Origin: an uncultured Coriobacteriaceae bacterium
GTDB taxonomy: Bacteria > Actinomycetota > Coriobacteriia > Coriobacteriales > Atopobiaceae
DNA: 64,000 nt
Direction: 5' to 3'
Assembly (NCBI GenBank): GCA_902798915.1
Contig: CADBYM010000003.1
Coordinates: 62,001 to 126,000 of the forward strand
Numbering within the stretch: the first letter of the stretch is position 1; each line of letters begins with the position of its first letter. Positions 26,477-35,434 of the stretch are shown in pieces. The notes beneath the pieces are model-generated. The model worked only from the letters and a program-made list of their open reading frames with translations, was not told where the DNA came from and ran no database searches. The position numbers were made by a program, and so were the translations under genes.

Positions 26477-27697
26477 CTACATTGTTGAATTGAAGTCGCC
26501 ATAGATACTGAACATCGGCAGGTACACGGCGAGCAGGATGATGCACACAATGCCCGCAAGCATGACTATGGTAAGGGGCTCGATCATGCCGATGGCGCGC
26601 TCCGTCGCCTCTTGCACCTCGAAGTCATAGTAGTCACTCACGACCTCGAGCGTGTGCTCGAGCTCGCCGGTCTGCTCACCGACACCCGTCATCTCCGTGG
26701 CGAGCTGAGGATATGCCTCGGTAGCAGCCAACGTCTCGGCAAGAGGACGGCCTGCCTCAAGGTCTGGCACGATGTTTGCGAGCGCAGAACCCATATAGTA
26801 GTTGTCAATCGTCTTTGCCGTCACCTCAACCGCCTGCGAGGACGAGAGTCCTGCCGCCATCATCACGGCCATGGTGGATGCGTATTGCGCGGAGCAGCTC
26901 ATCGTGGTGATGGTGCCAAGCACGGGTACCTTCGTTCCCAGCTCGCTCCACTTGAGGTGGAACTTCTCGTTGCGACGCTTTGCAAACTGTATGCCCGCAT
27001 AAATGGCACCAACGATCAGTACGATAAGCCACCACCACGCGGTAAGAAAGTCCGACGCCCCTATCATCATCCGAGTCGGCAGCGGCAACTCTCCCCCCAT
27101 GCTGTCAAACGTCGTCTTGAACGTGGGCACCGCAAAGATCATGATGATGGCCACAACGATGACGGCCACGATCATGATGAAGGTCGGATACACCATCGCG
27201 CTCTTCACCTTGCCCGAAGTCTCGGACTGTTTGCGATAGAATTCCGCCAAGCGTCGGAAGACCAGCGTGAGGTTGCCTGACTGCTCGCCCGCCCGCACCG
27301 ATTCGATGAACGTTGCCGGAAGGTTGGGACCATGCTTCTCGAAGCTCGCAGCCAGCTCATAGCCGGCGGCAACGTCATCGCCGACATTCGTCAGAATCTC
27401 CTTGAGGGTCTTGTCCTCCGTCTGACCCGATATGAGCTCGAGCGTGCGTACGATGGGAAGGCCCGCCTCCAAGATGATGGCGAACTGGTTGCACATGACG
27501 GCGATGGTCTTGTCCTTGGTCTTCTTGCTGCCAATGCGCAGATCGATGTCGTGCTCACTGCCCGTCGCCTCGATGCTGGCGACGATGTAGCCGTCATCCT
27601 TGAGCTGGATGATGGCCTCCTCGCGCGTATTGGCCTCGACGACGCCTTCGACCGTGGCGCCGTACGACGATCGAGCCGTGTACTTATACGTCTTCAC
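26477..27697 (-). CDS. pilC: Type IV pilus inner-membrane platform protein PilC (GspF family)
   Basis: PilC is the membrane platform turned by the PilB and PilT motors to add or remove pilins. The 406-residue protein has the two repeated cytoplasmic helical domains of the family (about 65-190 and 265-390), with motifs such as FAIILEAGLPIVRTLELI and MTGVGEQTGELEHTLEVV, and three membrane helices (about 168-190, 218-240 and 375-397). It starts with GTG at 27697 behind GAGGGAGG. It follows pilT after 86 nt that contain a perfect hairpin. Confidence 0.94.
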   Translation of the reverse strand: MKTYKYTARSSYGATVEGVVEANTREEAIIQLKDDGYIVASIEATGSEHDIDLRIGSKKTKDKTIAVMCNQFAIILEAGLPIVRTLELISGQTEDKTLKEILTNVGDDVAAGYELAASFEKHGPNLPATFIESVRAGEQSGNLTLVFRRLAEFYRKQSETSGKVKSAMVYPTFIMIVAVIVVAIIMIFAVPTFKTTFDSMGGELPLPTRMMIGASDFLTAWWWLIVLIVGAIYAGIQFAKRRNEKFHLKWSELGTKVPVLGTITTMSCSAQYASTMAVMMAAGLSSSQAVEVTAKTIDNYYMGSALANIVPDLEAGRPLAETLAATEAYPQLATEMTGVGEQTGELEHTLEVVSDYYDFEVQEATERAIGMIEPLTIVMLAGIVCIILLAVYLPMFSIYGDFNSTM

Positions 27698-27721
27698 GAA
27701 TGGCCTCCCTCATTTGCGTGA

Positions 27722-27741
27722 GAGGGGCGGCAGCGCCCCTC
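27722..27741. other. Perfect intercistronic hairpin between pilT and pilC
   Basis: GAGGGGCG and CGCCCCTC form an 8-bp stem closed by a 4-nt loop. No T run follows, so it is more likely a stabilising or processing stem in the pil mRNA, or an attenuator, than a terminator. Confidence 0.5.
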
Positions 27742-27783
27742 GTCCATGCTCCTGGCCAGCAGGGAAAATCCCCACCTCACGCG

Positions 27784-28833
27784 CTAGCGCACCATCTTGC
27801 GCATCAGCTCTGGGTCATGCGCCGCAGCTATGGCATCGGCAGCCGTGATGGTGCGGCTGCGTACGAGCTTCTGCAGGGCCGCATCCATCGTAATGGCACC
27901 GAGGTCCGCCGTGGTCGCGAGCGTGTTTGCGATCTGGGGCGTCTTACCCTCGCGAATGAGGTTCTTGATGGCCGGGTTCACGATCATGACCTCGGCCGCG
28001 AGCGCACGGCCGCCCATGCGCTTGGGGATGAGCTGCTGGCTGATGACAGCCTTGAGCGTCATGGAGAGCTGCATGCGAATCTGCTGCTGGCGCTCCTCGG
28101 GGAAGACGTCGACCAGACGGTCGATCGAGTCCGGCGCCGACTGCGTGTGAAGCGTTCCGAAGACCAGGTGGCCCGTCTCGGCTGCGGTGAGCGCCGTCTC
28201 TATGGTAGAGAAGTCACGCATCTCGCCGACGAGAATGACGTCGGGATCTTGGCGAAGCACCGCGCGTAGGCCCTCGGCGAAGCTTTGGGTGTCGCGGCCA
28301 ATCTCGCGCTGGTCGATGGAGCAGCGATCGGGCTCATACACATACTCGACGGGATCCTCGAGGGTGACGATGTGGTCGTTGCGCGTGTGGTTGATGCGGT
28401 CGATGATGGCCGCGAGGGTTGTAGACTTGCCGGACCCGGTCTCGCCGGTGACGATCACGATGCCACGCTGGTACGTCTGGAACTCATGAACCACCGGCGG
28501 GACGCCCAGGTTCTCGAGCTTGGGGATGGAACTCGCCAGCAGACGAATGGCCATGCATGCGTGACCCATGCTGCGGTACACGTTGATACGGCAGCGCACG
28601 CCGTTGGAGAACGACCGGGCAAGGTCGACCTCAATGCCCCGCTCGACCTTCTCGTACTCGGCACCGCAAGCCTCGCGGCCGAGGGCCGCCGTATCCTCAG
28701 GGGTGAGGACCTCATCGTTGGCGTCGCGTAGCGAGCCGTCGATTCTGAAGCGGATGGGCACGTTTGGAGCAACGAGGACGTCCGACGTTCCCGCATTGCT
28801 GGCAGCGCAAACAATCGCGTCGAGTGATGGCAT
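27784..28833 (-). CDS. pilT: Type IV pilus retraction ATPase PilT
   Basis: PilT powers pilus retraction and twitching. The 349-residue protein carries Walker A GETGSGKST, the Asp box around VTLEDPVEYVYE, Walker B ILVGEMRD and the His box HLVFGTLHTQ, all intact, plus the C-terminal AIRxx-like region (LAAEVMIVNPAIKNLIREGK). The frame is open upstream to 28869, but the ATG at 28833 has an AGAGAAGGGAA site and removes an unusual 12-residue extension, so I prefer it. It begins about 50 nt after pilB ends. Its presence implies retractable pili. Confidence 0.93.
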   Translation of the reverse strand: MPSLDAIVCAASNAGTSDVLVAPNVPIRFRIDGSLRDANDEVLTPEDTAALGREACGAEYEKVERGIEVDLARSFSNGVRCRINVYRSMGHACMAIRLLASSIPKLENLGVPPVVHEFQTYQRGIVIVTGETGSGKSTTLAAIIDRINHTRNDHIVTLEDPVEYVYEPDRCSIDQREIGRDTQSFAEGLRAVLRQDPDVILVGEMRDFSTIETALTAAETGHLVFGTLHTQSAPDSIDRLVDVFPEERQQQIRMQLSMTLKAVISQQLIPKRMGGRALAAEVMIVNPAIKNLIREGKTPQIANTLATTADLGAITMDAALQKLVRSRTITAADAIAAAHDPELMRKMVR

Positions 28834-28884
28834 GGTGCAGTTCCCTTCTCTCCCTTTGCTGACGGGCATTTGCTACAAGGCGCG

Positions 28885-30591
28885 TTAGAGCTCTTCCGAG
28901 AACACGACGCGCTTCACTTCCTCAACAGTTGTGATTCCCTGACGCACGAGCGTGCGACAGTTCTCGATGACTGGCTCGAACCCACTCTTCGCCACGGCCG
29001 CATTGAGCTCCGTATGAGACGCTCGCATGATGATGGCATGCCGAATGTCCTTGTTTATGACGAGGGTCTCCACCACGACGATGCGCCCTCGGTATCCGCT
29101 CTGGTAGCACTCTGCGCATCCGCGACCACGCGAGAGCCTGAGGCCATCTTCCTTGGCCTTGACGGGATCAATACCGATGAGGGTGAGCTCCTCTTCGCTC
29201 GGCTCGTACTCCTCCTTGCAATAGGGGCAGATGCGACGCACCAGACGTTGGGATATGACGCCCTTGAGGGCGGAGCCCACCATGTATGGCTCGACGCCGA
29301 TGTCGTCCAAGCGGGTGAGGGTCGAGACGGCATCATTGGTGTGCAGCGTCGAGAGGACGAAGTGACCCGTCACGGCCGAGCGGAATGCGATGTCGGCGGT
29401 CTCTTGGTCTCGAATCTCGCCGATGGAGATGATGTCGGGGTCCTGGCGCAAGATGGAGCGCAGGCCCGAGGCGAAGGTCGTACCCGTCTTCTCGTTGATC
29501 TGCACCTGGTTGACGCCCTCGATGTTGAACTCCACAGGGTCCTCAAGCGTCACGATGTTGACTTCCTCGACGTTAAGGCGAGAGATCATCGTGAAGAGCG
29601 TCGAGCTCTTGCCTGACCCGGTGGGGCCGACGAGCAGCACGATGCCCTGCTTGAGGCCGAGCAGGTAGTTGTAGTTCTCCAGATTCTTGCCCATGAACCC
29701 GAGCTGCTCTGGCGTGTTGAGCTTCTTGTCGCGGTCGAGGATTCGCATGACGATCTTCTCACCGTGCACGGTAGGCAACGTGGAAACGCGCAGATCCGCC
29801 TCGCGCATGCGGATGCGGACGATGGCGCGCCCGTCCTGCGGCACGCGTCGCTCGGTAACGTCCATGTTGCACATGACCTTGATGCGCGAGGTGAGCGACT
29901 GCTGAAGCTCCTTGGGGATGTTGAACTCGGTATGCAGCAGGCCGTCGACGCGCATGCGTACGATGACTTCCTTCTCCATCGGCTCGATGTGGATGTCGGA
30001 GGCGCGGGTGGAGAGGCCGCGCTCGATGATGTTGTCCACCAGGCGGATGGAAGGCGCGGACGACTCGCTCTGCTCGCCGACCTCGGCGACCTTCACGCCC
30101 GCACGCTCGCGCGCCGAATCGCCGACCTCCTGTTGCATCTCCATGATGGCGCGCTTCGCGCCCTCGGTGCCATACAGCTGACTGATGGCGTGATCGATGC
30201 CCGACTGCATGGCGATCATCGGCACGACGCGGCGCTTTGAGGCAGCACGAACCTCCTCGGTCGCGATGAAGTTCAGCGGGTCGCTCATCGCGAGATAGAG
30301 CTCGTCGCCTCTTGTGCGGACCGGCACCACGCTGTAACGCTTGGCGAGGTTCTTGGGCACGAGCTTCGTCATCTCGGGATTGATCTCGACCGAGGTGAGG
30401 TCGATGAAGTCGATGCCGAGCTGCATCGTGAGGGCGTCCACCACCTGACGCTCGGTGATGATGCCCGACTGCACGAGCTCGTCACCAAGACGGCGCTTGG
30501 TCTTCTTTTGGTTGGCGAGTGCCTGTCCTAGCTGCTCATCGGTGATGACACCCGCATCGATGAGCAAGTCTCCAAGTCGCGTGAACTTCAT
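28885..30591 (-). CDS. pilB: Type IV pilus extension ATPase PilB
   Basis: PilB drives pilus polymerisation. The 568-residue protein begins MKFTRLGDLLIDAGVITDEQ, the MshE-type N-terminal domain that in other bacteria binds nucleotide or cyclic di-GMP, followed by the GspE core: Walker A GPTGSGKSSTLF, VTLEDPVEFNIEGV, Walker B ISIGEIRD, His box and a four-Cys zinc site (CPYC and CAEC, near residues 470-500). The long upstream open frame (to 30858) lacks a ribosome site; the ATG at 30591 follows GGAGAAC at good spacing. It is the first gene of pilB-pilT-pilC-pilA. Confidence 0.95.
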   Translation of the reverse strand: MKFTRLGDLLIDAGVITDEQLGQALANQKKTKRRLGDELVQSGIITERQVVDALTMQLGIDFIDLTSVEINPEMTKLVPKNLAKRYSVVPVRTRGDELYLAMSDPLNFIATEEVRAASKRRVVPMIAMQSGIDHAISQLYGTEGAKRAIMEMQQEVGDSARERAGVKVAEVGEQSESSAPSIRLVDNIIERGLSTRASDIHIEPMEKEVIVRMRVDGLLHTEFNIPKELQQSLTSRIKVMCNMDVTERRVPQDGRAIVRIRMREADLRVSTLPTVHGEKIVMRILDRDKKLNTPEQLGFMGKNLENYNYLLGLKQGIVLLVGPTGSGKSSTLFTMISRLNVEEVNIVTLEDPVEFNIEGVNQVQINEKTGTTFASGLRSILRQDPDIISIGEIRDQETADIAFRSAVTGHFVLSTLHTNDAVSTLTRLDDIGVEPYMVGSALKGVISQRLVRRICPYCKEEYEPSEEELTLIGIDPVKAKEDGLRLSRGRGCAECYQSGYRGRIVVVETLVINKDIRHAIIMRASHTELNAAVAKSGFEPVIENCRTLVRQGITTVEEVKRVVFSEEL

Positions 30592-30731
30592 GAGATGTTC
30601 TCCGTTTCGTGAGCGTGACCTGTACATGGTACTACACCGAACGCACAAGTTTGCGGGTGGATAGGCCATCGGAGTGACCGGACGGAGACTGTGGCGCCCC
30701 GATACGCGCCGTCCATGAGTCAAGGAAGCGC

Positions 30732-30737
30732 TAGAAT
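30732..30737 (+). promoter_or_regulatory. Candidate -10 box (TAGAAT) for the PAP2 gene
   Basis: TAGAAT lies 27 nt before the ATG at 30764 in the divergent 172-bp gap between pilB and the PAP2 gene; no good -35 is visible. GAGGAGGTT directly precedes the start codon. Confidence 0.3.
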
Positions 30738-30763
30738 ATGAGTACTGTTGTTTTGAGGAGGTT

Positions 30764-31738
30764 ATGTTCGTGGATATATCGTATTTGCTATGGCTACAGG
30801 GCATTCGTGAGGCACTTCCTCCCTTCGTGGAACAGTTCTTCGTCATAGTCTCGGCCATCGCGGCCAGCTCGGCGCTGATCGTCCTCCCCTGCCTGCTCTA
30901 TTGGTGCCTCGACAAACGCGGGGGCGAGTTCCTGCTCTTCTCGTTCTCGCTGGGCTCCCTGTGCAACCAGTTCATAAAGAACTCCGCATGCGCCTACCGG
31001 CCGTGGATTCGCAGCGCAGACATCCACTCCGCGCAAGGCGCCCTTGCAGAGGCCACCGGCTACTCGTTCCCCAGCGGGCATACCCAAGCGTCAGCGTCAC
31101 TCATAGGCGGGGTCGGCTGGCGTTACCGCAAGCGGTGGCCGGTTCTCAACGTGCTGTGCTGGGTATTCGTGCTGCTCGTGGCATTCTCGCGCAACATCCT
31201 CGGCGTTCACACGCCGCAGGACGTCGTCGTGGCGCTCGTGGAGGCAGTGGCCATCATTGCCGCGAGCACGAAGCTGCTCGCCTGGATCGACGAGGACGAG
31301 GGGCACGACTTCCCCGTCGTCGTGGCGGCTATGGTCCTCACGGTGCTCTACGTTGCTTACATCTTGCTCAAGCCCTATCCGCTCGACTACGACGCGCAGG
31401 GAGCGCTGCTCGTCAATCCCTTCGACATGCAGATCGACTGCTTCAAATCGGCTGGCGTGTTCTCCGGCGCCATACTCGGATGGTATCTCGAGCGCAACCT
31501 CATCGGCTTCGAGACGCTCCCCGGCAGCAGCTGGAAGCGCCATCTGCTCAGGTTTGGCGTAGGCATCGCCGTGGTTGCCATCTTGCACATTGCCCCACGC
31601 GTGTTGATGCTCGCGGGTGTTCCCGAGACTTGGTACGAGCTCATCAAGAACTTCTTCACCGTCTTTGGCGCGACATTTGTGGCACCCCTGGCCTTCACCG
31701 CCGTCGAGCATCGAGTCAATCCCCTCGCGCTAAGGTAG
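30764..31738 (+). CDS. PAP2-family membrane phosphatase
   Basis: PAP2 enzymes dephosphorylate lipid or nucleotide phosphates at the membrane (phosphatidic acid or undecaprenyl diphosphate). The three signature motifs are present: KNSACAYRPW (K-x6-RP), GYSFPSGHTQ (PSGH) and SRNILGVHTPQDV (SR-x5-H-x3-D). The 324-residue protein has about eight membrane helices and is longer than simple PAP2 enzymes. The C-terminal half (about 190-324) carries further helices, as in the DxxD-type family of PAP2 proteins seen in Gram-positives. Its exact substrate is not evident. It stands alone on the plus strand, divergent from pilB and ending at a terminator. Confidence 0.88.
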   Translation: MFVDISYLLWLQGIREALPPFVEQFFVIVSAIAASSALIVLPCLLYWCLDKRGGEFLLFSFSLGSLCNQFIKNSACAYRPWIRSADIHSAQGALAEATGYSFPSGHTQASASLIGGVGWRYRKRWPVLNVLCWVFVLLVAFSRNILGVHTPQDVVVALVEAVAIIAASTKLLAWIDEDEGHDFPVVVAAMVLTVLYVAYILLKPYPLDYDAQGALLVNPFDMQIDCFKSAGVFSGAILGWYLERNLIGFETLPGSSWKRHLLRFGVGIAVVAILHIAPRVLMLAGVPETWYELIKNFFTVFGATFVAPLAFTAVEHRVNPLALR

Positions 31739-31764
31739 CGCGTCAAGAGAGGCGACATGCGACG

Positions 31765-31806
31765 GGACGGTCCCCGTGTTCCTACAACAGAAGGGGGCCG
31801 TCCTTT
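31765..31806. terminator. Terminator between the PAP2 gene and the transglutaminase-like gene
   Basis: GGACGGTCCCC pairs with GGGGGCCGTCC (11 bp with one wobble), followed by TTT on the plus strand. The genes on both sides end here, so it can serve both strands. Its right half resembles a piece found at about 34757-34778. Confidence 0.75.
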
Positions 31807-31840
31807 GCGTTGCGGCGTCCCCCTCATCTGTTCCGGCATC

Positions 31841-33115
31841 TTACCAATAGAGCTTGACGATGCGCAGCGTGTCGGAGGTCGCGTAGCTGTATCGGATGGA
31901 GGTCTCTCCCATCTCCGACGCAAGCTCAAGAAGTGACTCGCGCTCGAAGGTTCCGTCATCAAGCGCCGCTAATGCCTCTCCAAAGGCCTCGTCCGTCCCG
32001 AACTTGAATACGGCGCGGTTCCCTCCGTTGCTCGCTTGGCGCCAAAACGCCTCGTCTACCGCCTGCTCGTCATAGTCTTCGATGAACAGACCCGCACGCC
32101 GATAGTAGTCCAAGTCGGTTGAGTCGCAGTCGGGCCATAGGTCGGCATTGGCGAAGGCGTGGTCATCGCGCAGCAGCTCATCCGTGGTCAGCCCCAAGTA
32201 GTCGTAAATAACCCCGCCGACCGAGACGCCGGCATCCTCCCCCAAGTACGTGGGGTCGGCCCACGTGGGGTCCACGTACGCGTACTGGCCATCAATGCGC
32301 ACGAGGTTCCATGCGTGATCCTCCCCCTTCGACGCAATGCTCCCCTCCACATAGGAACAGAACACCCCCGCACGATGCAGCAGGTACTGATACGTGCGCG
32401 CGTAGCCCGCGCACACCGATGCATGACCAATCAGCACGCTTTGAATCGTCTGGTTGTGAGGCGCTCCGACCACATAGTCGGTGTGCGACGCGATGTGCTC
32501 ATACGCCAGCAGGGCGACATCATACTCGGTCGCATCCTCCGGCAACCCCGCCAGAATGGTGTCCGCCTCGCTCTCGATGGCGACACGCGTGGCTTCCACC
32601 TCCGACGGTTCGACCGCAAATCCCGGCTGCACCGTAACCGACTGTAGCAAGGAAGAATACAGGTAGGTGAACGAGCCGTCGAGCCAGAAGAAATCCGGAT
32701 GGTCGCCCATCATGGCCTTGTAGGCCGCCGACACGTCTTCCGGCGTCGCGTGAATGACGGCGATGCTCTCCTCCAGAGCACGCACGCCCGCGATCAGCTG
32801 GTCGTACACCTCCCGGCTTCCCTCGTCCAGCTTGCTTCGCAGGTATTCCTCAACGCGCGTGCTGCCAAGCGAGACAGGGGCACCGAGCGAAACGCTGGTC
32901 TCCTCCGGCGAGGCATCCGTCGCCTCGTCCCCCTCCTCTCGCACGCCGAGCGTCTCTCCCATCGACTTGAACGCATGCTCGGCATATGCCCTAAGCGTAA
33001 GGCCAATCGTCGAGGGAGCGACGAGGAGCACGAACGCCACCAGAACGCCCACGAAGAGCGCAAACACCGCTGCGCACCCAAGGCACCCCTGCTTGTTTGT
33101 CGCGCGCCCCGTCAT
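31841..33115 (-). CDS. Membrane-anchored transglutaminase-like protein
   Basis: The 424-residue protein has one N-terminal membrane helix (about residues 13-35) and an outside part with a papain-like transglutaminase core. The triad is visible: Cys in GHASVCAGYARTYQ, His in GEDHAWNLVRIDGQ and Asp in YAYVDPTW. Such proteins in Gram-positive bacteria act as peptidases or peptide cyclases on wall or surface proteins; the exact reaction is unknown. The N-terminal third (about 60-190) and last 100 residues match no family I recognise. Its ATG overlaps the TGA of the preceding gene (ATGA), a sign of coupled translation in the three-gene sixA operon. Confidence 0.8.
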   Translation of the reverse strand: MTGRATNKQGCLGCAAVFALFVGVLVAFVLLVAPSTIGLTLRAYAEHAFKSMGETLGVREEGDEATDASPEETSVSLGAPVSLGSTRVEEYLRSKLDEGSREVYDQLIAGVRALEESIAVIHATPEDVSAAYKAMMGDHPDFFWLDGSFTYLYSSLLQSVTVQPGFAVEPSEVEATRVAIESEADTILAGLPEDATEYDVALLAYEHIASHTDYVVGAPHNQTIQSVLIGHASVCAGYARTYQYLLHRAGVFCSYVEGSIASKGEDHAWNLVRIDGQYAYVDPTWADPTYLGEDAGVSVGGVIYDYLGLTTDELLRDDHAFANADLWPDCDSTDLDYYRRAGLFIEDYDEQAVDEAFWRQASNGGNRAVFKFGTDEAFGEALAALDDGTFERESLLELASEMGETSIRYSYATSDTLRIVKLYW

Positions 33116-34176
33116 CAGCGATTCTCGATGTGCTTGACGTTGCGAATCGTGATAGTGAGGGAGCCGTCCTCCTCGCGATCGAAGGCGATGTAGTCGTTCC
33201 CTGAGCTATACTCGCTGGGAAAAGCTATGTCAATCCCTGTGTCCGTGCGGATCCTGTGGGTCTTGGTGAGCCTGCGCGCAGCGGCTCTGCGCACGTGCAC
33301 CTCCTCGGGAAGACCCGCCTCACGCGCCTCCGTCTCGTAGCTCTGTGCCATCTCGGGCTCGTCCTCGAAGACTTGCGCGCCGATCTGCTCGGGCATCAAG
33401 CGCTCGTCGAGTTCCGCGCTGTGCGCGACACACGCCTTCGCGCGAGAAACCGCACGCACCGGATTTGCCCCGTGCTCCTCGGCGACCTGCTCGACGATGC
33501 GCTCGACGTCTTCGATCACCTCGCGACTCGACGGTTCACGCGTGCATTGCAGCAGCATGTTCGGCATGATCCACACCTCGGCGCCGGCTATGGTTCGCGC
33601 TTTGTCGCTGAAGTCGACCGCCATCGTCGCACAGTCTACGAGCGCATAGGTGTTTACCTTGCCAGAGGGATTGGGCAGGGTCGCGTCATGGCGTACGATC
33701 TCGTTGAAGGCCCCGCCGGACGGGTGCTCGATGCTGTGCATGAAGGTCTGGCTGCGCGGGAGCAGCACCACCGCAAAGCGGCGCACCGGTTCGGCAGCGA
33801 AGGCTCTTTCCAGCTCCTCCTCGTCCGCGTCCCCCTTCGGGGCGTCCGCACTCTGCTCGAAGTCCGCAACCAGAAGGTCCATGGGCTCCAAGTCATCGCA
33901 TGTGCGTAGCTTTTCCCAAAGGAACTGGGCAATCTGCTTGGAGAGCTCCTCGAACGAGGCGCGATGCGAGAGATACAGAAGCAGCTCCTCGACGAAGCCG
34001 CTCCCTTCCGCAAATTCCCCGTGCATGTTGCGCTCGCTGGAGACGCACCGATTAAGGTGGCGACGCACATACGACTTCACGAGCTTCTCGTCCAGATCCA
34101 ACTCGTGATCGGAGAGGAACGTGGCGCCGGTGTCGAAGTCGAACGCGTGCAATATCGCATGATGAATATTGAGCAT
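33115..34176 (-). CDS. Nucleoid-associated protein, NdpA/YejK family
   Basis: The 353-residue protein begins MLNIHHAILHAFDFDTG and resembles the 37-kDa nucleoid-associated proteins (E. coli YejK, 335 residues), whose cellular role is poorly known. Visible family-like features are the N-terminal helical part, FAVVLLPRSQTFMHSI in the centre and a C-terminal beta-rich segment (SLTITIRNVKHIENR). I chose the ATG at 34176; the open frame reaching 34488 runs through sixA in another phase. The ribosome site (GCGGGGC) is weak. It sits 22 nt after sixA and overlaps the transglutaminase-like gene by 1 nt. Confidence 0.72.
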   Translation of the reverse strand: MLNIHHAILHAFDFDTGATFLSDHELDLDEKLVKSYVRRHLNRCVSSERNMHGEFAEGSGFVEELLLYLSHRASFEELSKQIAQFLWEKLRTCDDLEPMDLLVADFEQSADAPKGDADEEELERAFAAEPVRRFAVVLLPRSQTFMHSIEHPSGGAFNEIVRHDATLPNPSGKVNTYALVDCATMAVDFSDKARTIAGAEVWIMPNMLLQCTREPSSREVIEDVERIVEQVAEEHGANPVRAVSRAKACVAHSAELDERLMPEQIGAQVFEDEPEMAQSYETEAREAGLPEEVHVRRAAARRLTKTHRIRTDTGIDIAFPSEYSSGNDYIAFDREEDGSLTITIRNVKHIENR

Positions 34177-34198
34177 AGCCCCGCTTTCTGTGGACGCC

Positions 34199-34690
34199 TT
34201 ACGTGAGCGGTCCTTGCACGAACCACTGCAGGTGTCCGCGCGCACGACCCTCTGCAAGCTTGCGCACCTTCTTGTCGGCGATGGATATCGCCGCTGCGGC
34301 ACCAGTCGCGAAGCCAAGATACGTCCCGCAGAGGCGCGCGCACATGTCCTCCATGAAGGGTATGTGGCCCACGACCACAACCACATCCGCGTTGGTCTTC
34401 GAAAGCTCCGCCAGGAACGCGTCACCGTCCTGGTCGTAGAGCGCACGAATCTCGCGGCAGGTCTCAATGCCCAGCGTCTTGTTTGCAATCTCGGCCGTCT
34501 GGCGTGCGCGAACTGCCGGACTCATCCACAACTCGCTCGCCGCCGTCACGTCAACCAATGACATCGTGCGCGGAAAGGCCTCGCAGAGCGCCTCCACACC
34601 CCACGTAGAGAGCTCGCGGTCGAAGTCAGTTTGCCCGAACTCCTTCCTCTTTGCCTCGCCATGCCTCACCAGCACCACGGTAAGTGCCAT
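34199..34690 (-). CDS. SixA-type histidine phosphatase
   Basis: A 163-residue phosphoglycerate-mutase-fold phosphatase. It has the catalytic LVRHGEA near the N-terminus, the second Arg in SPAVRARQTA and the second His in VVVVGHIPFMED. This compact form matches SixA, which removes phosphate from His residues of phosphotransferase-system proteins. The start ATG at 34690 has AAAGGAGC upstream. It is the first gene of a unit with the nucleoid protein and the transglutaminase-like protein, with no obvious shared pathway. Confidence 0.85.
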   Translation of the reverse strand: MALTVVLVRHGEAKRKEFGQTDFDRELSTWGVEALCEAFPRTMSLVDVTAASELWMSPAVRARQTAEIANKTLGIETCREIRALYDQDGDAFLAELSKTNADVVVVVGHIPFMEDMCARLCGTYLGFATGAAAAISIADKKVRKLAEGRARGHLQWFVQGPLT

Positions 34691-34788
34691 CGATTCGCTC
34701 CTTTCGCTTCTCTCGTAGGAGAATGCCCCCTACGGGACAACATGACACGATGGGGACCGCCCTTTGCGGGACGCCCACACACGCTCGC

Positions 34789-35424
34789 TTATGCCATCCA
34801 GCTCTCGTCCGCAGGATTGTCGCGGAAGTGCAGCAGACGGGCCTTGTCTTCAGGCTGGATGTAACCCTCGGCAGCCGCAACCTCGACGAGCGTGTCGAGG
34901 TCGCACAGGCTCGTGTTTTGCACGTCGTCTGCGGCAAGCCGGTCAAGCCCGCGCTGCATGCCATAGGTAAAGATGCTCACGATGCCGAGCACCTCGGCAC
35001 CCGCCTCGCGCAGCGGGTCCACGCATTCGAGCACCGATCCGCCCGTGGAGATGAGGTCCTCGACGACCACGACCTTGGTCCCCGGCTCGCAGCGGCCTTC
35101 GATCTGGTTCTGGCGGCCATGGTCCTTCGCCGAACCACGAACATAGCCCATGGGGATGCCCAGGCGATCCGCCGCAATCGCCGCATGCGCGATGCCGGCG
35201 GTGGAGGTTCCCATAAGCATCTCGACATCGGGATAGAGCTCGTGCGCAAGGTCCGCGAGCGACTCGTCGATGAGCGTTCGCACCTCCGGATAGCTCAGCG
35301 TCAGGCGGTTGTCGCAGTAGATGGGGCTCTTGATGCCGCTTGCCCACGTAAAGGGCTCGTCTGGCCTCAGGAACACCGCCCGTATGGAGAGCAGAGCCTT
35401 TGCGATGTCGGTCTTTGTTGCCAT
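34789..35424 (-). CDS. pyrE: Orotate phosphoribosyltransferase
   Basis: PyrE joins orotate to PRPP to make OMP in pyrimidine synthesis. The 211-residue protein shows FLRPDEPFTWASGIKSPIYCDNR-like family N-terminal sequence, GTSTAGIAHA, and the PRPP-binding loop VVVVEDLISTGGS. The ATG at 35424 follows AGGAGG at 6 nt; the open frame to 35466 is ignored. It begins 10 nt after the alpha-amylase stop, so the two are cotranscribed, although they share no pathway. No other pyr gene is nearby. Confidence 0.95.
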   Translation of the reverse strand: MATKTDIAKALLSIRAVFLRPDEPFTWASGIKSPIYCDNRLTLSYPEVRTLIDESLADLAHELYPDVEMLMGTSTAGIAHAAIAADRLGIPMGYVRGSAKDHGRQNQIEGRCEPGTKVVVVEDLISTGGSVLECVDPLREAGAEVLGIVSIFTYGMQRGLDRLAADDVQNTSLCDLDTLVEVAAAEGYIQPEDKARLLHFRDNPADESWMA

Positions 35425-35434
35425 GGTCGTCCTC

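Noticed and set aside
28885..30858. 657-residue version of PilB starting at 30858
   Set aside because: The extension crosses the divergent promoter region with the PAP2 gene and has no ribosome site; the ATG at 30591 begins the conserved N-terminal domain.
33115..34488. 457-residue version of the nucleoid-associated protein
   Set aside because: The first 104 residues run through sixA in another phase and are Arg-rich; the shorter start at 34176 gives the normal family N-terminus.
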